Of a DNA stretch of 52,294 nucleotides, positions 37,901-49,274 are shown one piece after another (position 1 is the first letter of the stretch; the number at the start of each line of letters is the position of its first letter). The notes under the pieces are model-generated. The model did not search any database and had not been told where the DNA came from. It saw only the letters and a program-made list of their open reading frames with translations. Both the position numbers and the translations under genes were made by a program. Where the stretch lies: positions 1-52,294 of the forward strand of contig JABVXU010000385.1 in assembly GCA_013365365.1 (NCBI GenBank), written 5' to 3'. This DNA comes from Cruorifilaria tuberocauda. Lineage: Eukaryota > Nematoda > Chromadorea > Rhabditida > Onchocercidae.

Positions 37901-39487
37901 AGATCTGAGAAATAGCTCAGTACGACCGCGGCATTGGTCGGGGGCCAGTAGTAGCCGAGCCAGTACTTCCAGTGGATCGAATGGATCTACAGTTGTAACA
38001 AATGTTGAAAAAGGACGTGGTTCATCACGAATTCAAAAAAATAATTGCATTTCGAATTGGAAACTAATTGGATCTCCTTATGAAAGTTCCGTTTACATCG
38101 ATGTAAGCCAGCAAATTTTCACTCGAAATTTCTATTTTAACTTCAAAATATTATTTTTCATATATAGTGTGGAAGGAAATAGGTATTCATTATTGAAAAA
38201 CTCATTAACATGGAATTTTCCTTGATCACCGCTTCAAATTACCATTTGATTGTTAAAATTCACTGTAATTTTCCAGATCGTTTAGTAAGATTTCGTGAAG
38301 AAAATCTCATCATTGTTTTGCAGTATTTCTTCCATGAAAAACAATCGACCACACGATTATGTTATCCACAGGCTATACATTCTAAGACCGGTGATCTTCT
38401 GAGAGTTCGTGATTCCGTACTTGTTAATGCCATTGGTGGTGAACCAAATTTTGCATTCATCTGTCGTCTGTTCAGTGATCAGGAAACAGGTAAAAGAATT
38501 TTTTGAAAAGTTTAGGAATGAAATTCGTAGACACGATTAGACTGAGCAAAAATATACTGAGAATTTAGCTTAAATATAATTTGTTTTGTAACACTATTGT
38601 TGAATGCGATTATCACAAATAACTGATCATGTTTTTTATCACGGTGTCCAACGAATTCTGAAATTTCACCATAATCGAAGTTGTTCAAAGAAAGAATTTC
38701 AGGAACGCCTCTGGCATCAGTACTGTGGTATTACACCCCAAAGCAAGTTAAAACTTCATTAGATCCACCGTTATTCGAACGTGAATTGTTTGCGTCAAAA
38801 CATATGGATGTTATAGCTCTTGACGCCGTGGATGAAATCATATGGGTGCTAACATACAATGAATATGGCCGGTAGGTTTCGCACGTGTCCACGTGCAATA
38901 CTACATTCTATCCCTTTTGCTGTATATACATCAGATTAAATTTCTTCTGGAACTGGAGATACGAATATGATAATTCTATTTTCCTAATCTTAATCCTATC
39001 TATGTTTATTGATATTTCAGCCTAGTTATCAATTTGAGCTTTTTAATTTTTTTTAATGTAGATTTATGGCCGAAACAAGAAATGACACGTATCCATTGGC
39101 GCAACGTGTAAGTGAAGAAAACCTGTTGTGGAAGAAAGGTGAAGATGATTATCCACGACGGATGTTCCTACCACGAGATGATACACCAATTGAGCTGGTA
39201 AAATATCCTGCATTCTAGTTTGGCTTTAATTTCAGTTTTTTATTCTTACAGATTCTACATGTTAAGACTGTTTCTTTAGAAATAGATGGTTTTATTTAGT
39301 TCTGATTTTATCATTTCTCAATGTTAAGTTGTATGAAGTCGTTAATATTCTTTAGGTATACTTCTGCCGTCGAATTTATGATTGCAAACAACAAAAAGTT
39401 GAACCGATGAAATCAACGGGAAAAAGAAGTCAGATGAAACGTTCTCGTCGCCATTCATGGAAATATCGAACAAAAAAAATTCGTTGA
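31944..39487 (+). CDS. BAHD1 / Winged eye-like BAH domain chromatin protein
   Basis: Eight exons: 31944-32200, 32772-32961, 37028-37591, 37854-38102, 38324-38489, 38703-38871, 39062-39197, 39356-39487. Every junction is GT-AG and in phase, giving 620 residues. Residues 1 to about 400 are low-complexity: Ser/Thr- and acid-rich, then basic runs in exon 3 (KKSRRKKSEK, KRKRIQSK) that look like nuclear localisation signals. The BAH domain spans about 410-600: GDLLRVRDSVLV at 443, SVLWYYTPKQV at 481, FERELFASKHMD at 500, EIIWVLTYNEYGR at 520, and a terminal ELVYFCRRIYD block. This order and the C-terminal end match vertebrate BAHD1 (about 780 aa), a heterochromatin silencer whose BAH domain reads H3K27me3. 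W484 and Y486 probably correspond to its aromatic cage. The start is the first in-frame ATG; the open frame runs upstream to 31884, so an earlier exon is possible. Intron 2 is 4 kb. Confidence 0.92.
32337..32443 (+). repeat. Four spaced copies of CATTTAGC in intron 1
   Basis: cattTAGC occurs at 32337, 32377, 32413 and 32436, spaced 40, 36 and 23 bp, each after t/c-rich DNA. It may be a decayed tandem repeat or a cluster of binding sites for a splicing factor in the 571-bp first intron of the BAHD1-like gene. Confidence 0.4.
34441..34535 (+). repeat. Degenerate AGGTGA/AGGTAAG repeat in intron 2
   Basis: About 95 bp of purine-rich units such as aggtaag, aggtgag, agtgaa and ataaggtaagg. At least three units match a strong 5' splice-site consensus (AG/GTAAG) on the sense strand of the host gene. 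No long frame is present. Confidence 0.6.
34585..34592. promoter_or_regulatory. Full CRE palindrome tgacgtca
   Basis: A perfect 8-bp cAMP-response-element palindrome lies in a GC-richer patch inside intron 2, 40 bp before an ATG at 34632 that is followed by a consensus donor. The position suits an internal promoter. By chance an 8-mer with this GC content is rare in such AT-rich DNA. Confidence 0.35.
34632..35072 (+). CDS. Candidate nested gene within intron 2 of the BAHD1-like gene
   Basis: ATG 34632 gives METPR and reaches a CG/gtaaga donor at 34646. A strong ttttttttcag acceptor before 34802 joins in phase and runs to a stop at 35070-35072, about 94 residues. The predicted protein has a short hydrophobic stretch (YLFLFVFIYF), a Lys/Glu-rich segment and a polar C-terminus. 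It cannot be an alternative first exon of the host gene, because its splice phase does not fit exon 3. Alternatively it is a chance combination. No family is recognised. Confidence 0.2.
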
Positions 39488-39491
39488 ACTG

Positions 39492-39513
39492 ATCGCTGTA
39501 TCTTTCCAGCGAT
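39492..39513 (+). other. Hairpin directly after the BAHD1-like stop codon
   Basis: atcgctg (39492-39498) and cagcgat (39507-39513) form a perfect 7-bp stem with an 8-nt loop, starting four bases after the stop codon. It would lie in the 3' UTR and might act in mRNA stability or translation. It does not match the histone 3' stem-loop. Confidence 0.4.
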
Positions 39514-41562
39514 TGTAAGATGCTGTTGATTGTTTTGACTTGTCCTTTTTCTTTTCATCTAATTTTCGATTTCGGTGAAACTTTTTTAGTTCCATTTAAT
39601 CCCTTGTTTTTCCCTCTTCCTCTTCCTCTCCTCCATCTCCTCTGAATGCATTATTTTAAGCTTTATAGAGTTTTTTACTATTTTTTTGTTTTCTCGTTTT
39701 TTGTAACGATGGCTTCCGTATTAATTTGTCTTGTAGAGAAGAACATGTAATTTGGGGTATTCCAGAAATTTGACCCTGTGTAATATGTCACTCCAGAACT
39801 CTACCCTGTTATTCCATGCTTTAATATATCTAACCCCTAATTTTGAATTCTGGATGTCTGAATCAATTCTTACCTGTTACTTTTTAGCATATGTAAAATC
39901 AAAAAAAAGCATAAGAAATGGCTTAAATTTGAAGGAAAAAACAAAGCAAATGAAGTATTTCCCTCTTATGAAGTTCTCTCTGCATATACAATATTATAAA
40001 TTTTTGAAATAGTACGGTTTTCCCAGATTGAAACCACTGGTAAAACGTGTAAATGTAAAAATTATGTGCATGTGTCTTTTTGATAAAATTATAGAATATA
40101 TTATTAGAAAAGAGTCGTAGTTGAGAGATTCATCTTTGAAATAATTTTTTTTTTAATTTAATTCGTAATTTTCCTATCATTAACTAGGTTATAAATATAG
40201 TGGAGACAATATTTAATTTACGCTATTATGTGATTACATATTACATGTTGAAATACAAAATTAGTAAAAATTCCAATTTTACAATTTTTTTTTATCAAAA
40301 GAAAGGATTCCCGAAATGCATCAGATGAAAAGAATTATATTTTTTTGGCAGGCATATTTCGGATAATTATTAATTTGATGTGAGAATTATATTAATTCTT
40401 ACATATAAATATGCATCTGTATTTTTATTTTGCAGTTTTAAAAGTATTCACTTTAATGAAATTTTAATTTCGCACTATTATTTTCGTATTATAATTATGA
40501 TTATGATTATGATTTTCATTGTTGATTATCATTGACCGGGTTTGAATCATCTTTTTTACTCGTCATATTTGCATTATTTCTTTTATTCACTTTTGTTTAT
40601 TTTGTTATCAAAATAATTTCCAAAATAATGTCTAAAATTTAATTGAAAGTCAGGTATTTTTGTTACATCTATACATATTTATTCTGTTCCGTCCATATTG
40701 AGGAAAGTGATCATTTGTTGCTTCGCTTTCTTTTTTTATTTCAATTTCTTATATCTTTTCTGATATGGAACTAATTTATTCTTATTACATATCATCAACA
40801 AAATAGGTAGGCTGAATGAAATGGACGGACGGATAGACTAATTATTAGTGCTTTTTCTTTATTCTCAAAACTTTCTACTCGATCATATTTACAGTGTTAA
40901 TCAATGTACTGTAATTATTTATACATGAAATGAAGGCGCAGTTCAAGCTTTATATATCGCTGATAATTTTGCAAAGTGTCTTGCTTTTGTCTTTTTCCTA
41001 ATAAATTAATTTTCAAGAACAATTATTTTTTTTTTTTGTCTAACTGACTTTCAATGAATGTATTTCCAAAACAGTGCAAATTAATTCACCGATAAATCAA
41101 TCGAAATTCTGCAATTGTTCCTCTTCAGAACGCTTCGTTATGCTGTTTAAATTTCATGTTTTTATTTGATTTTATCTACGATTGGGAGGGAAACAAACAC
41201 GTTTGTTATTGATGAAATTGAGAAGTGGAAAATTTTTCAAACTGTTGACCGTATTCTTCCTGTAATTTGTCTTACTGTTAACTTAAACAGTAAATTATCA
41301 TTATTATTTACTATTTATCGCTTTTCTTCTAGAAAAATTGCCTCATCATTTTATTATTTGATTTAGAATGAGAATGGGCTGTCAATTGAGAATATCTCAA
41401 AATCACCCTTCCATTCTACGCTTACGTTACCTATTCATTTACTTTAATCGCACATTTATTACGGGATTGTTGATTATCATTGGCCTATTCATAAATTTTG
41501 GTTCGAAATTATCAGTTAACTCACTCTTTTTTGCATCATATTCATCATCAGGCATATATGTA

Positions 41563-41566
<4 letters not shown>
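39514..41566. other. 3' flank of the BAHD1-like gene, AT-rich
   Basis: This holds the presumed 3' UTR. No canonical AATAAA lies close to the stop; the first clear one I see is at 41000-41005. Positions 39762-39813 hold two similar pieces (ccagaaatttgaccctgt and ccagaactctaccctgt). A 66-codon frame at 41166-41366 (+) is not supported by splice signals. Confidence 0.4.

Positions 41567-41603
<37 letters not shown>
41567..41603. repeat. (TG)n microsatellite
   Basis: About 18 uninterrupted TG units, flanked by tatg and tatgcg variants. Open frames across it on both strands (Cys/Val or Thr/His runs) are artefacts. Confidence 0.98.
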
Positions 41604-41606
<3 letters not shown>

Positions 41607-42223
41607 CGTGTATGTTAACAAATATTAACGAAAATGAATGAAAATGGAAGTAAGTAAAATTGTTTAACGTGACACAAGTTATAGGATACTTGACTTACGT
41701 AGCATTTGCATTTTCACTACGATGATTGACAATGTCGTTTACGTCAGAATTGATTTATATCATTCACTTAAAATTATTGTTTACTTATAGTACTGAGAGC
41801 AGAGAAGTTAAAAAAAACACATATGAAAAGTTTCAAACTGTAAAATTGTATAAACATTGTTAGCGTAAATTATTTATTTACACTTTAGAATTAAGTTGAG
41901 AGTAAAATAAAATACTTCTCCTCTATTTTCAACGATACAATTAGAGGGATGTACGATTGATACATTCTGATAAGTTAACAATTCGTTTCTTTAGCACTGG
42001 GTGGTAACTTTAATAAATGGAAAGTATCAATCAATAATTTGTATCTTTAAGAATGGATAATTGAATTCAATGAAGGAAAATTGCATTTTCCCTTTTAATT
42101 CATAACATCATACTTTCGTCTTTTTTCATTTTTGGAGAAGCTTGATTGCTTGATTGGTGTGGTCGAGTAATCATTCATCTCGGATTTAGCAAAAAGCTAT
42201 TCAACAAAGAAAAAGTAGAAGAC

Positions 42224-42226
<3 letters not shown>

Positions 42227-42267
<41 letters not shown>
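42227..42267. repeat. (GA)n microsatellite
   Basis: About 20 uninterrupted GA units in AT-rich intergenic DNA. Confidence 0.98.
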
Positions 42268-42270
<3 letters not shown>

Positions 42271-44639
42271 ATATTTAATGGAGGACCCAATTTAGTCTTT
42301 GGCTAGAAAATACTCGTATTCTTTTGCAACAGCTTTTTTGCCAAGCTTCCATATACCCTTGGAAAATGCTGCCATCTTTATGCTCTCTAAAGAAATGCGC
42401 TATTTCCTCTTTCTCTCCTCAATTATTTTCATTCTCGTTATCTCGGGAATTATTAATGAGGTAGAGTGAGTGCAAAATTTTAGAAAAAGATAACGAATCG
42501 ATAAGAGAGGCAAAGTGACGAAGAAAAGTGGTAGGGGTCAAATATTTATTTACTTTATTGAACTTCTCTTCTTCTCTACTATTTTTCCAGACAAAAGAAG
42601 AGATTTACAAAGAAGAAAGAAATTTGAAGTTTGAAGTTTCCCCATTGATAGTACGCGGGGATTTCTTGATCATCGAATTCTGAATGAAGATGAAAGTTTC
42701 ATGATGGCAGTGATGTTAATTTGCATGTGAAGATTTAAGTTTCAGTGGTTTAATTACAGTTTTAATTATAAACTTTGATCAACTATGCATTGAAGTGTGT
42801 TCATCGTCAAGCAGTCCATAACAGTTGAAAGATTTTTTGTACAGATACTACAAAACTATTCATTTGGTTGCATTCATTACCGAATAATATTTGCCAATGT
42901 TTGAAACTTCACGTACGTGACGTTAATTGATGTTATACACTGAATAACGAGTTACGTTTCAATTTCAGCAAAGGTATCTTCATATTATTAAAAAGTAAGC
43001 GCTTTTTAACTTGCGCTCAAACTCAGATTTCTATTAAAATTCAACGAGTTCAACGATAGTTCCGCCCAATTTAAACAGAAAAAGTACCACTTTTATGCAT
43101 AAAATAATAAGAAAATGAATGATTTGAAAATGAATATTACGAGCGAAAATATTGACAGAAGAAAATATAAAACAATGGAACGTCTTTAGACAATAAAAAA
43201 CAATTTTACAAATACAATAAATAATAAATTCACAGATAATTGCAAAAATTCAAAATCAAACAAAAAAGAAAGAATTTTTTCTTTTTTCGAATGAATGATA
43301 TGATTGAAATATTAAAAACCTTTGAAATACTAGAATGCAGAAGTAGGAAATTAATTGCTTTATATGTTCCAATCTTCTATCATTCTATGATCAATTTGAT
43401 TTAAGCCTTTAAGCCTTAAGCCTGCTTGATATCATAATTCCAGGCTCTTTCAACTTGCAATTATAGCTGATGGACTTACACCAGAATAAAATAATTTTAT
43501 ACAATTCAATTTATAGAATTGTTTACCAGATATCATAAGAAAAAATAAGGAAATAATAAGGAAAAAGGAAGGAAGAAAAAGGAATTTAGTTATCTCTTCT
43601 AAATTTTGCAGAAAAAATAAACTTTGCATAACGCTTGATCTATAAATTTTAAATTAGCTGAACTAAAAGACTAAAGAAGCTAAATTAGCTAAACTACAAA
43701 AAGTAAAAATTCGAAATAGACTGCTGAAAAAGGCACATAGTGATAGTAGATGATGATAATATTATTTCTATTAATTTCAATTTAAGTTAAGAATTGATCT
43801 TATCGATTTTCAAAAGCTCTTATTAATTTCAATTTTGTTTATTTGAAAATATCTAAGTTTTAAATTTCTCTAAATGTTAAATGAACATTCAAATGAATTT
43901 CTTCACTCACTCTTTCATATTTAGTCAAACTAAATCGACAAAAGGAATCCAAATTTACAGGAAGTTAACAATTTAACGCTATTATAGCTTTCGCTATTCT
44001 GTTAAACATCTTTTCCACAGTTAGAAATTGAATGAAAAATAAGCGGAAATTTCAGTTCATTTCAAATTCACAATTAATTGGATAGTTGAACTGAAGCAGA
44101 AGCAGAAGTAACTGGAAAAGTATCTTTTCAAGAATATCTGAAATGCTGCGATCATTCATTTAGAGATTAGCTTAAAGGGCTAAATCAACTATTAATGCAT
44201 TGATAATTATATAATTGCATATATTGAAAATGAAATTAATCAGGAAGAAAGATAAGTTACAATTCATGTTTTCATTGTATTTTAGGACTTGGGAAAAAAC
44301 TGTGAATTGAATGGAATTGTTTTATATCATTAAATTTTAATAACAGCAAGATTGATTCATAATTTTGTGCCCTTTTTTTATAACTATTTGTGATTGATTT
44401 GAATTAAAACCTATAAATTATAATACAAATAAGAAACAAATAGACATCTGAAATAGAAATAGTAAGTAATGTTAATGCATTAAAGATGATGTAATTGGAA
44501 AGTTCAACTTTAAAATTAATAATATTTAGAAATAACAATGACTATCGTTACTTTTTAAAAGTTAATTCATAATTTCATTAGTTTTGTTTAATTATTAAGA
44601 AAAGTATGCTGAGAAAGGTAAGTAGCAGTAATGGATAAT
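42268..44639. other. AT-rich intergenic DNA
   Basis: No supported gene. A small taagcctt repeat lies near 43402-43423. Confidence 0.5.
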
Positions 44640-44723
44640 TTCCAGATTTGTGATATGATATGATTATGCAAATTATGTCAACTTCCAGAATTGTGATATG
44701 ATATTGATTATGATTGCGTCAAC
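44640..44723. repeat. Imperfect tandem duplication, about 42 bp
   Basis: Units 44640-44682 and 44683-44723 both begin ttccaga-ttgtgatatgat and end g(t/c)gtcaac or tgtcaac, with one small internal deletion. The block is non-coding and lies about 190 bp upstream of the tRNA gene. Confidence 0.8.
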
Positions 44724-44916
44724 TATTTGACATTCATAGAAAATGAATGAAAAAAGATCTCAAGTTTGTATTTCAAAAAGATTCAAATTTGAATTTTAGC
44801 TGTGTGATAATCTCTACTGATAAGAGAACTGATAACGGACTTTTCGTCGTGAAAAAATTTCCACAAATTTTGCATAAATTTTCTGGTATCAACCATTGAT
44901 TGGACCATTTATAACG

Positions 44917-44988
44917 GCCCAAGTAGTATAGTGGTTAGTACTCCACGTTGTGGCCGTGGCGACACAGGTTCGATTCCTGTCTTGGGCA
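44917..44988 (+). tRNA. tRNA-His (anticodon GTG)
   Basis: This 72-nt cloverleaf is without an intron. The acceptor stem gcccaag (44917-44923) pairs with cttgggc (44981-44987), and A at 44988 is the discriminator position. The anticodon stem ccacg/cgtgg encloses loop ttgtggc, with anticodon GTG at 44950-44952. The T arm contains ggttcgattcc (B box), and the D arm contains tagtggtta (A box). As is usual in eukaryotes, the extra 5' G of mature tRNA-His is not encoded and would be added after transcription. It is single, with no other tRNA nearby. Confidence 0.98.
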
Positions 44989-45030
44989 GTGGTATGATGA
45001 ATTCCGTCAGACTGTGCGCAGTCGGCGACG

Positions 45031-45034
45031 TTTT
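45031..45034 (+). terminator. Probable RNA polymerase III terminator
   Basis: The first run of four T after the tRNA-His gene lies 43 nt past its 3' end. This is a little farther than typical but within the known range. Confidence 0.4.
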
Positions 45035-47018
45035 AGCACCATTTGTAAGAATTTATAAGTACGTAACAAAGTTATTTATTAATGTGTGAAGTGTGATGAT
45101 ACAGTTGACAATCACTAGTCATTTCAGCAAATTTTAGGTAATTAATGAGTCCTTTTTCCATTAATTGAGCAATGCTAGACGGGAATTTTTCGTCTTCCCT
45201 ACTAATTTAATTAACGATTTAACATAGGTCAGTAATTTATGTACATGTATTGAAAAAGGATTATGGCGGAGCATTCTTCTTGCTTAGCAGCGATTGACTG
45301 TAATGAGAAAGAAAATTTGAGCTTATCAGAAATATCACATCATCGCTGTTATCATTATCATCGATTGTTCCGTCCTAAAATCCTCAGAATTATCATCACT
45401 ATCGTCGCATATATCAAAATTCCACACTTCGCATCATTTTTAAATTGATGATTGTTGATTTCAGGATGTGTTCGTTTCGACAATCCATTCCATATTAGCA
45501 TTATTTACTTTTCGGCTAAGTCAACTCACTCAACTATTTCTTTACCTAACGATTATCTCTTCATCACTGATATCAACTTCATATCATTCGAATAGAATTA
45601 CTTTGAAGCATTACTAGTTCTTTGGATATTTTCGTTTAATTGAAGTGAACACTTTTCATTTCATATTTCTTTTATTGGAAAATTTCCCTCTTATAGTTTT
45701 TTTTTTAAATTTACTTAATTTATAATTTCACACTTATTCACTGTAACTGATAAAATTGATTGGAAATAGCGTTCAAGTATTCATTTAGAAAGAAAAAAGC
45801 AAAAATACCTCAACTTCATTGTAGGCAAAATAGATTGATTAAAGTAAAGTTCCAATTTGAAGTAAAAGTCGGTTAAGTATGCAAGCATAAGGGTCATATA
45901 CAGGATTAGTAATTAGGTTAAAAATTCTGTATTTTGAATACAACGATAAAAAATGAAAATAATAATTATAATGAATATTATCACAAAATAATATCATTTC
46001 AGTGTAAAAGTATCGCCAAAAAACTATATTATAACGATATAAAGTTATCAAAGAAATTATTACATTCATTAAGTTATTCATATCACTAACAAATCATTTC
46101 ATTCCATAATTTGCATTTCAAATTTCTCTTTACTGATTGAAACATTTTGAACTGCCAAGAAATTTATTATTTCTAAACAAATATTTATGGATTACGCATA
46201 ATTTACCTTAGCTTTGCCAAACAGCAAAGGAGGAAGTTTTTCTGCTTACTTACAAAAAAGAGCATATTTGAAATAAGTAAAGATGAAAGGGAAGTATTAT
46301 ATCGAGAGCACTGAGATTGAGGTCAAGCTTAATTGACCTTATGGCCGTAAGGTTTGTTGCATTGAGAATGACTTGTAGGGTTTGATAGGGTTTGACAAGG
46401 GGCAAATATAATTAAAACAAATATTTTATTCAGCAATTATTTAAACTGACAATTCGGCGAAGGAAAGGATTGATTAAGTGCTCGAATGCTTTGAATATGC
46501 ATATTAGCTAATGACAAAGAATTTATAAAATAGCATAAGCAACGTAACTGAATTCATAAATTAAACGTGAATGTATTTTCTGTGTCCGCAAAAGATTAAA
46601 TAATGAGCTTTTGCTGATCAAAGTGAAGGAAAATAGCTAAGTAAGCTTTAGAAGAAGAAAAGAGTAATGGCCCAATTCTAGTCTTTCAATTCAATAGTCT
46701 ATCTTTTTCATCACTACTTGCTTCACAAAGAAATTAACCAAATACTCTAATAGCATCGCTAAGGAATGGAAGTAACAAATTCAGCATTAATGTTTAAAAT
46801 CCATCAAACAAACTTCGGACATTGAATGGAAATATTTTTCAATACACTTACTATTTTTCATTGAAACTTAAGTTAACTTCACTTACGTGTTCAATTAAGT
46901 ATGTAACACTGACGTATATGTGGCAAATGATTCATTTATTTCATGATCGATTAATTTAATTTAAGAAAATGTAATACTGAAATGATTGATAAAACGATGA
47001 AGTTTGGGTGCTAATCTG
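45035..47018. other. AT-rich intergenic DNA with weak exon-like pieces
   Basis: A 61-codon ATG frame at 45263-45448 (+) and an open segment after a gatttcag acceptor (45465-45595, +) are adjacent, but no good donor joins them in phase, so neither is called. A GC-richer patch at 46310-46390 holds a palindrome: aggtcaa at 46320-46326 and ttgacct at 46333-46339, followed by a ccttatggccgtaagg hairpin. Confidence 0.45.
46320..46339. promoter_or_regulatory. Inverted AGGTCA half-sites (8-bp spacing)
   Basis: Two perfect nuclear-receptor half-sites, aggtca and tgacct, face each other across 8 bp. Nuclear receptors are abundant in nematodes, so this could be a binding site, but spacing 8 is not a classical element. 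It may equally be a simple hairpin. Confidence 0.25.
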
Positions 47019-47782
47019 TTAGTTGGATGAACTTCGAGGAAATCTTCCACACACACTGCCACATGTGAAATGCATGCATAAACGAATCAGGTGCAACGTG
47101 TCCAATGCTTCCTGTTCGCCATGTTCGCCAGGTATATGCCCGAGGTCATTCAACGCTGCCTAAATAATTTCGGCAAAAATTTTTGCTTACTTTGAAAATT
47201 TTTTCCTCTCCGCTTAATAATTTATTTTTCCTATCGCCAGGATAGCATCTAACTTTATTGCAATATTTAAAACGATTAGGTATTACTTACGTCAGGCTAT
47301 CACTTAACTTATGCTAACAGTAATTATTGTTATTATTTTATGAATGATAAAACTGACACTTGCAGTATCATACCAACATGCTATTTTGCAACATTGACAA
47401 ACAGTTTTCCCAGCCTGTTGCACAGAACAAGCGTTTGTTCTGTCGAATCTTAATTCTAAAAACAAAATCTATTTTAGGTTTTAGAATTGAAATAAATTTG
47501 GAAATTAGATGTGATAAGTTAATTTGATATAATTGTAGGTAATTTGTATTATTGATTGCGATATTTCCATATTATCCAAAGAAATAAATTAGTTATGAGA
47601 TTTTCATTTGAAACTTTGAAATTTTGTTAATCGCATTTCTTTAAATATTACATATTCTTACTAAGCGTAACATTTAAATCAATTTAATAATATGGGATTA
47701 AAGTAAAAAATTTCTTACCTGCAAAAGCTAATAAGTTGGTAATGAGAACTGATATTAATATCAGTAAGAAATGTGACTGCAT
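47019..47782 (-). CDS. Candidate three-exon gene of unknown function
   Basis: Three islands, two of them clearly GC-richer, have clean splice sites on the minus strand. Exon 1 is 47719-47782 (donor GCAG/gtaagaa, perfect). Exon 2 is 47374-47455 (acceptor gtttttag, donor gtatga). Exon 3 is 47019-47159 (acceptor atttag, stop TAA). Model 1 keeps all three open in phase. It ends ...LFCATGWENCLSMLQNSML in exon 2 and LNDLGHIPGEHGEQEALDTL in exon 3, but needs an upstream start. Model 2 starts at ATG 47782 with a textbook signal peptide (21 residues, ending LLAFA) and gives a Cys-rich mature peptide (C-x9-C-x-CC-x3-C) that stops three codons into exon 3. I favour model 1 because exon 3 is about 48% GC over 46 open codons. 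No family is recognised. Confidence 0.35.
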
Positions 47783-49112
47783 TACTTTATTTCACTGCTA
47801 AAAGGCCATGAATTGGAAATTTTAAAAATTATTTTCAAATAAATTTTTAGAAAATGATGATAACAAGAAGAAAAGCTGCTTGCTTGAGCTGTAAGTACGA
47901 AAAACCGCAATTATAATTAAATTAAAATCAAAACCAAATTGAAAAAAGAACAAAAAAACCTTTCCTCTAACTAAATAAAGGAAAGCTTAATAAGTATTTT
48001 GAAGCTATGATATTAGAAAATGGATTCATTTATCAAGTAATTTTTGATCTCTTAGCATCTGATAAATACTTTTTTAAATTCTTTTTTATTGAAAGGAACT
48101 AATTTTTAAAACGGAATTAATTAGCTAACGGTGGGAAAAGCATTTTAGAATTTCGAAAATTGTTTAAGCTTTCATGCTATCTCACAATGGGAAATTAATA
48201 TTTATCAATTCGAAACTCAACAAATAATAATATGCCGCATGTAAAATTGAAAAATGGTAATTACTGACTGATTTTTTAATTTTTATTTTCTAATGCTTTA
48301 ATGCAAAGCAGCTTTAAAGCGAAAAATGGAGAAGAGATTAACTGAATAATGCTAGTCCTTCATACTTTTTCATAAATTAATTATTTATAAAATAACTAAG
48401 GAATTCGTCAGCCTAATTCGTCATTCTCTATGACGGAATCGTTATAATCGTTATAACGATTTGAAGTTGTTGTGTTAATCTCAAAAATGCAAGAAGGAGT
48501 TTGGAATTTGGTTTAATTCTTATTAATTTCCTTTTTTAAATAATATCGTTAAATTTAGAAAAAAGTAAAACAAACTTTGGATCTTCAATATTGCCAACAT
48601 TTAACAAAATCAAATAGTTTCCAGTAAAATAAAACTGATTAAAGTCCATGACTTACAATAATGAATGAGATATGAGATAAATAAGTTATCAATATACTTT
48701 TGTCGTTTATTCATTAGTATTCCGAGTGATCATAAAAATATCAAGTAGTTGAAAATCTTGCAATATTCATTTCTCGACAATATTTCTAACGAAATTTCAT
48801 GTGACTTGAAATATCAGTTTTTGTATTTCGTAATTATTAAAAAGGAAAAGAAAGGAAGAACTATCAAACGAAACTTATTTCAGTTTGTGAAACGGAAGAA
48901 AACTAATGAGATGAGGGCTGAAATAATAACGAAAAGAATTAATCCTTTTTTTGAAATAGTTAAAAAACGGAAAGATTGTCTTTCATGATTTCCTTTTCCT
49001 TTTCTCAATACGGAATAAATTATGGAAATTCCATCGTCTAGCTGAATAAGCCTACAATTTCATTAGAAAAAGAAATATTCAAAGATCAATGCTTTTTATA
49101 AATTTTATTAAA
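47783..49112. other. AT-rich DNA with one mini-exon-like segment
   Basis: At 47851-47890 (+), 40 bp lie between an excellent aatttttag acceptor and a perfect gtaagt donor and could be a mini-exon. No partner exon was found. An 18-bp perfect palindrome (actgatatt/aatatcagt) lies at 47748-47765 within the candidate first exon of the minus-strand gene. The rest is featureless. Confidence 0.4.
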
Positions 49113-49274
49113 TTACATGTCCATAAGCTGTGATATCCATGCATTCGCCACTTGCTGAAATGAAGTATTAAATTTGCAAGTAATTGCTGCAGTCGTCATT
49201 AAACAATAAAATTTGCAGTTTTTCCAAAAAAAAAATCAGTCGGTATGTTTCTTCTGGAAGTGCCTTTAGGATGT
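49113..49274 (-). other. Exon-like segments, weak RhoGAP resemblance
   Basis: On the minus strand two GC-richer pieces each begin directly after a strong tttcag acceptor. Piece 1, at 49274 downward, reads ILKALPEETYRLIFFLEKLQ, which resembles the conserved 'LP-x2-N-x3-L-x7-L' helix of RhoGAP domains. Piece 2, 49154-49113, reads QVANAWISQLMDM and stops. No donor joins them in phase, so this could be a decayed gene or coincidence. Confidence 0.15.

Noticed and set aside
38210..38323. Upstream extension of BAHD1-like exon 5 in the same frame
   Set aside because: The ttttccag acceptor there is out of phase with exon 4, whereas gttttgcag before 38324 fits and gives a better match to BAHD1.
41368..41628. 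Frames across the TG microsatellite
   Set aside because: Cys/Val and Thr/His runs come from the dinucleotide repeat.
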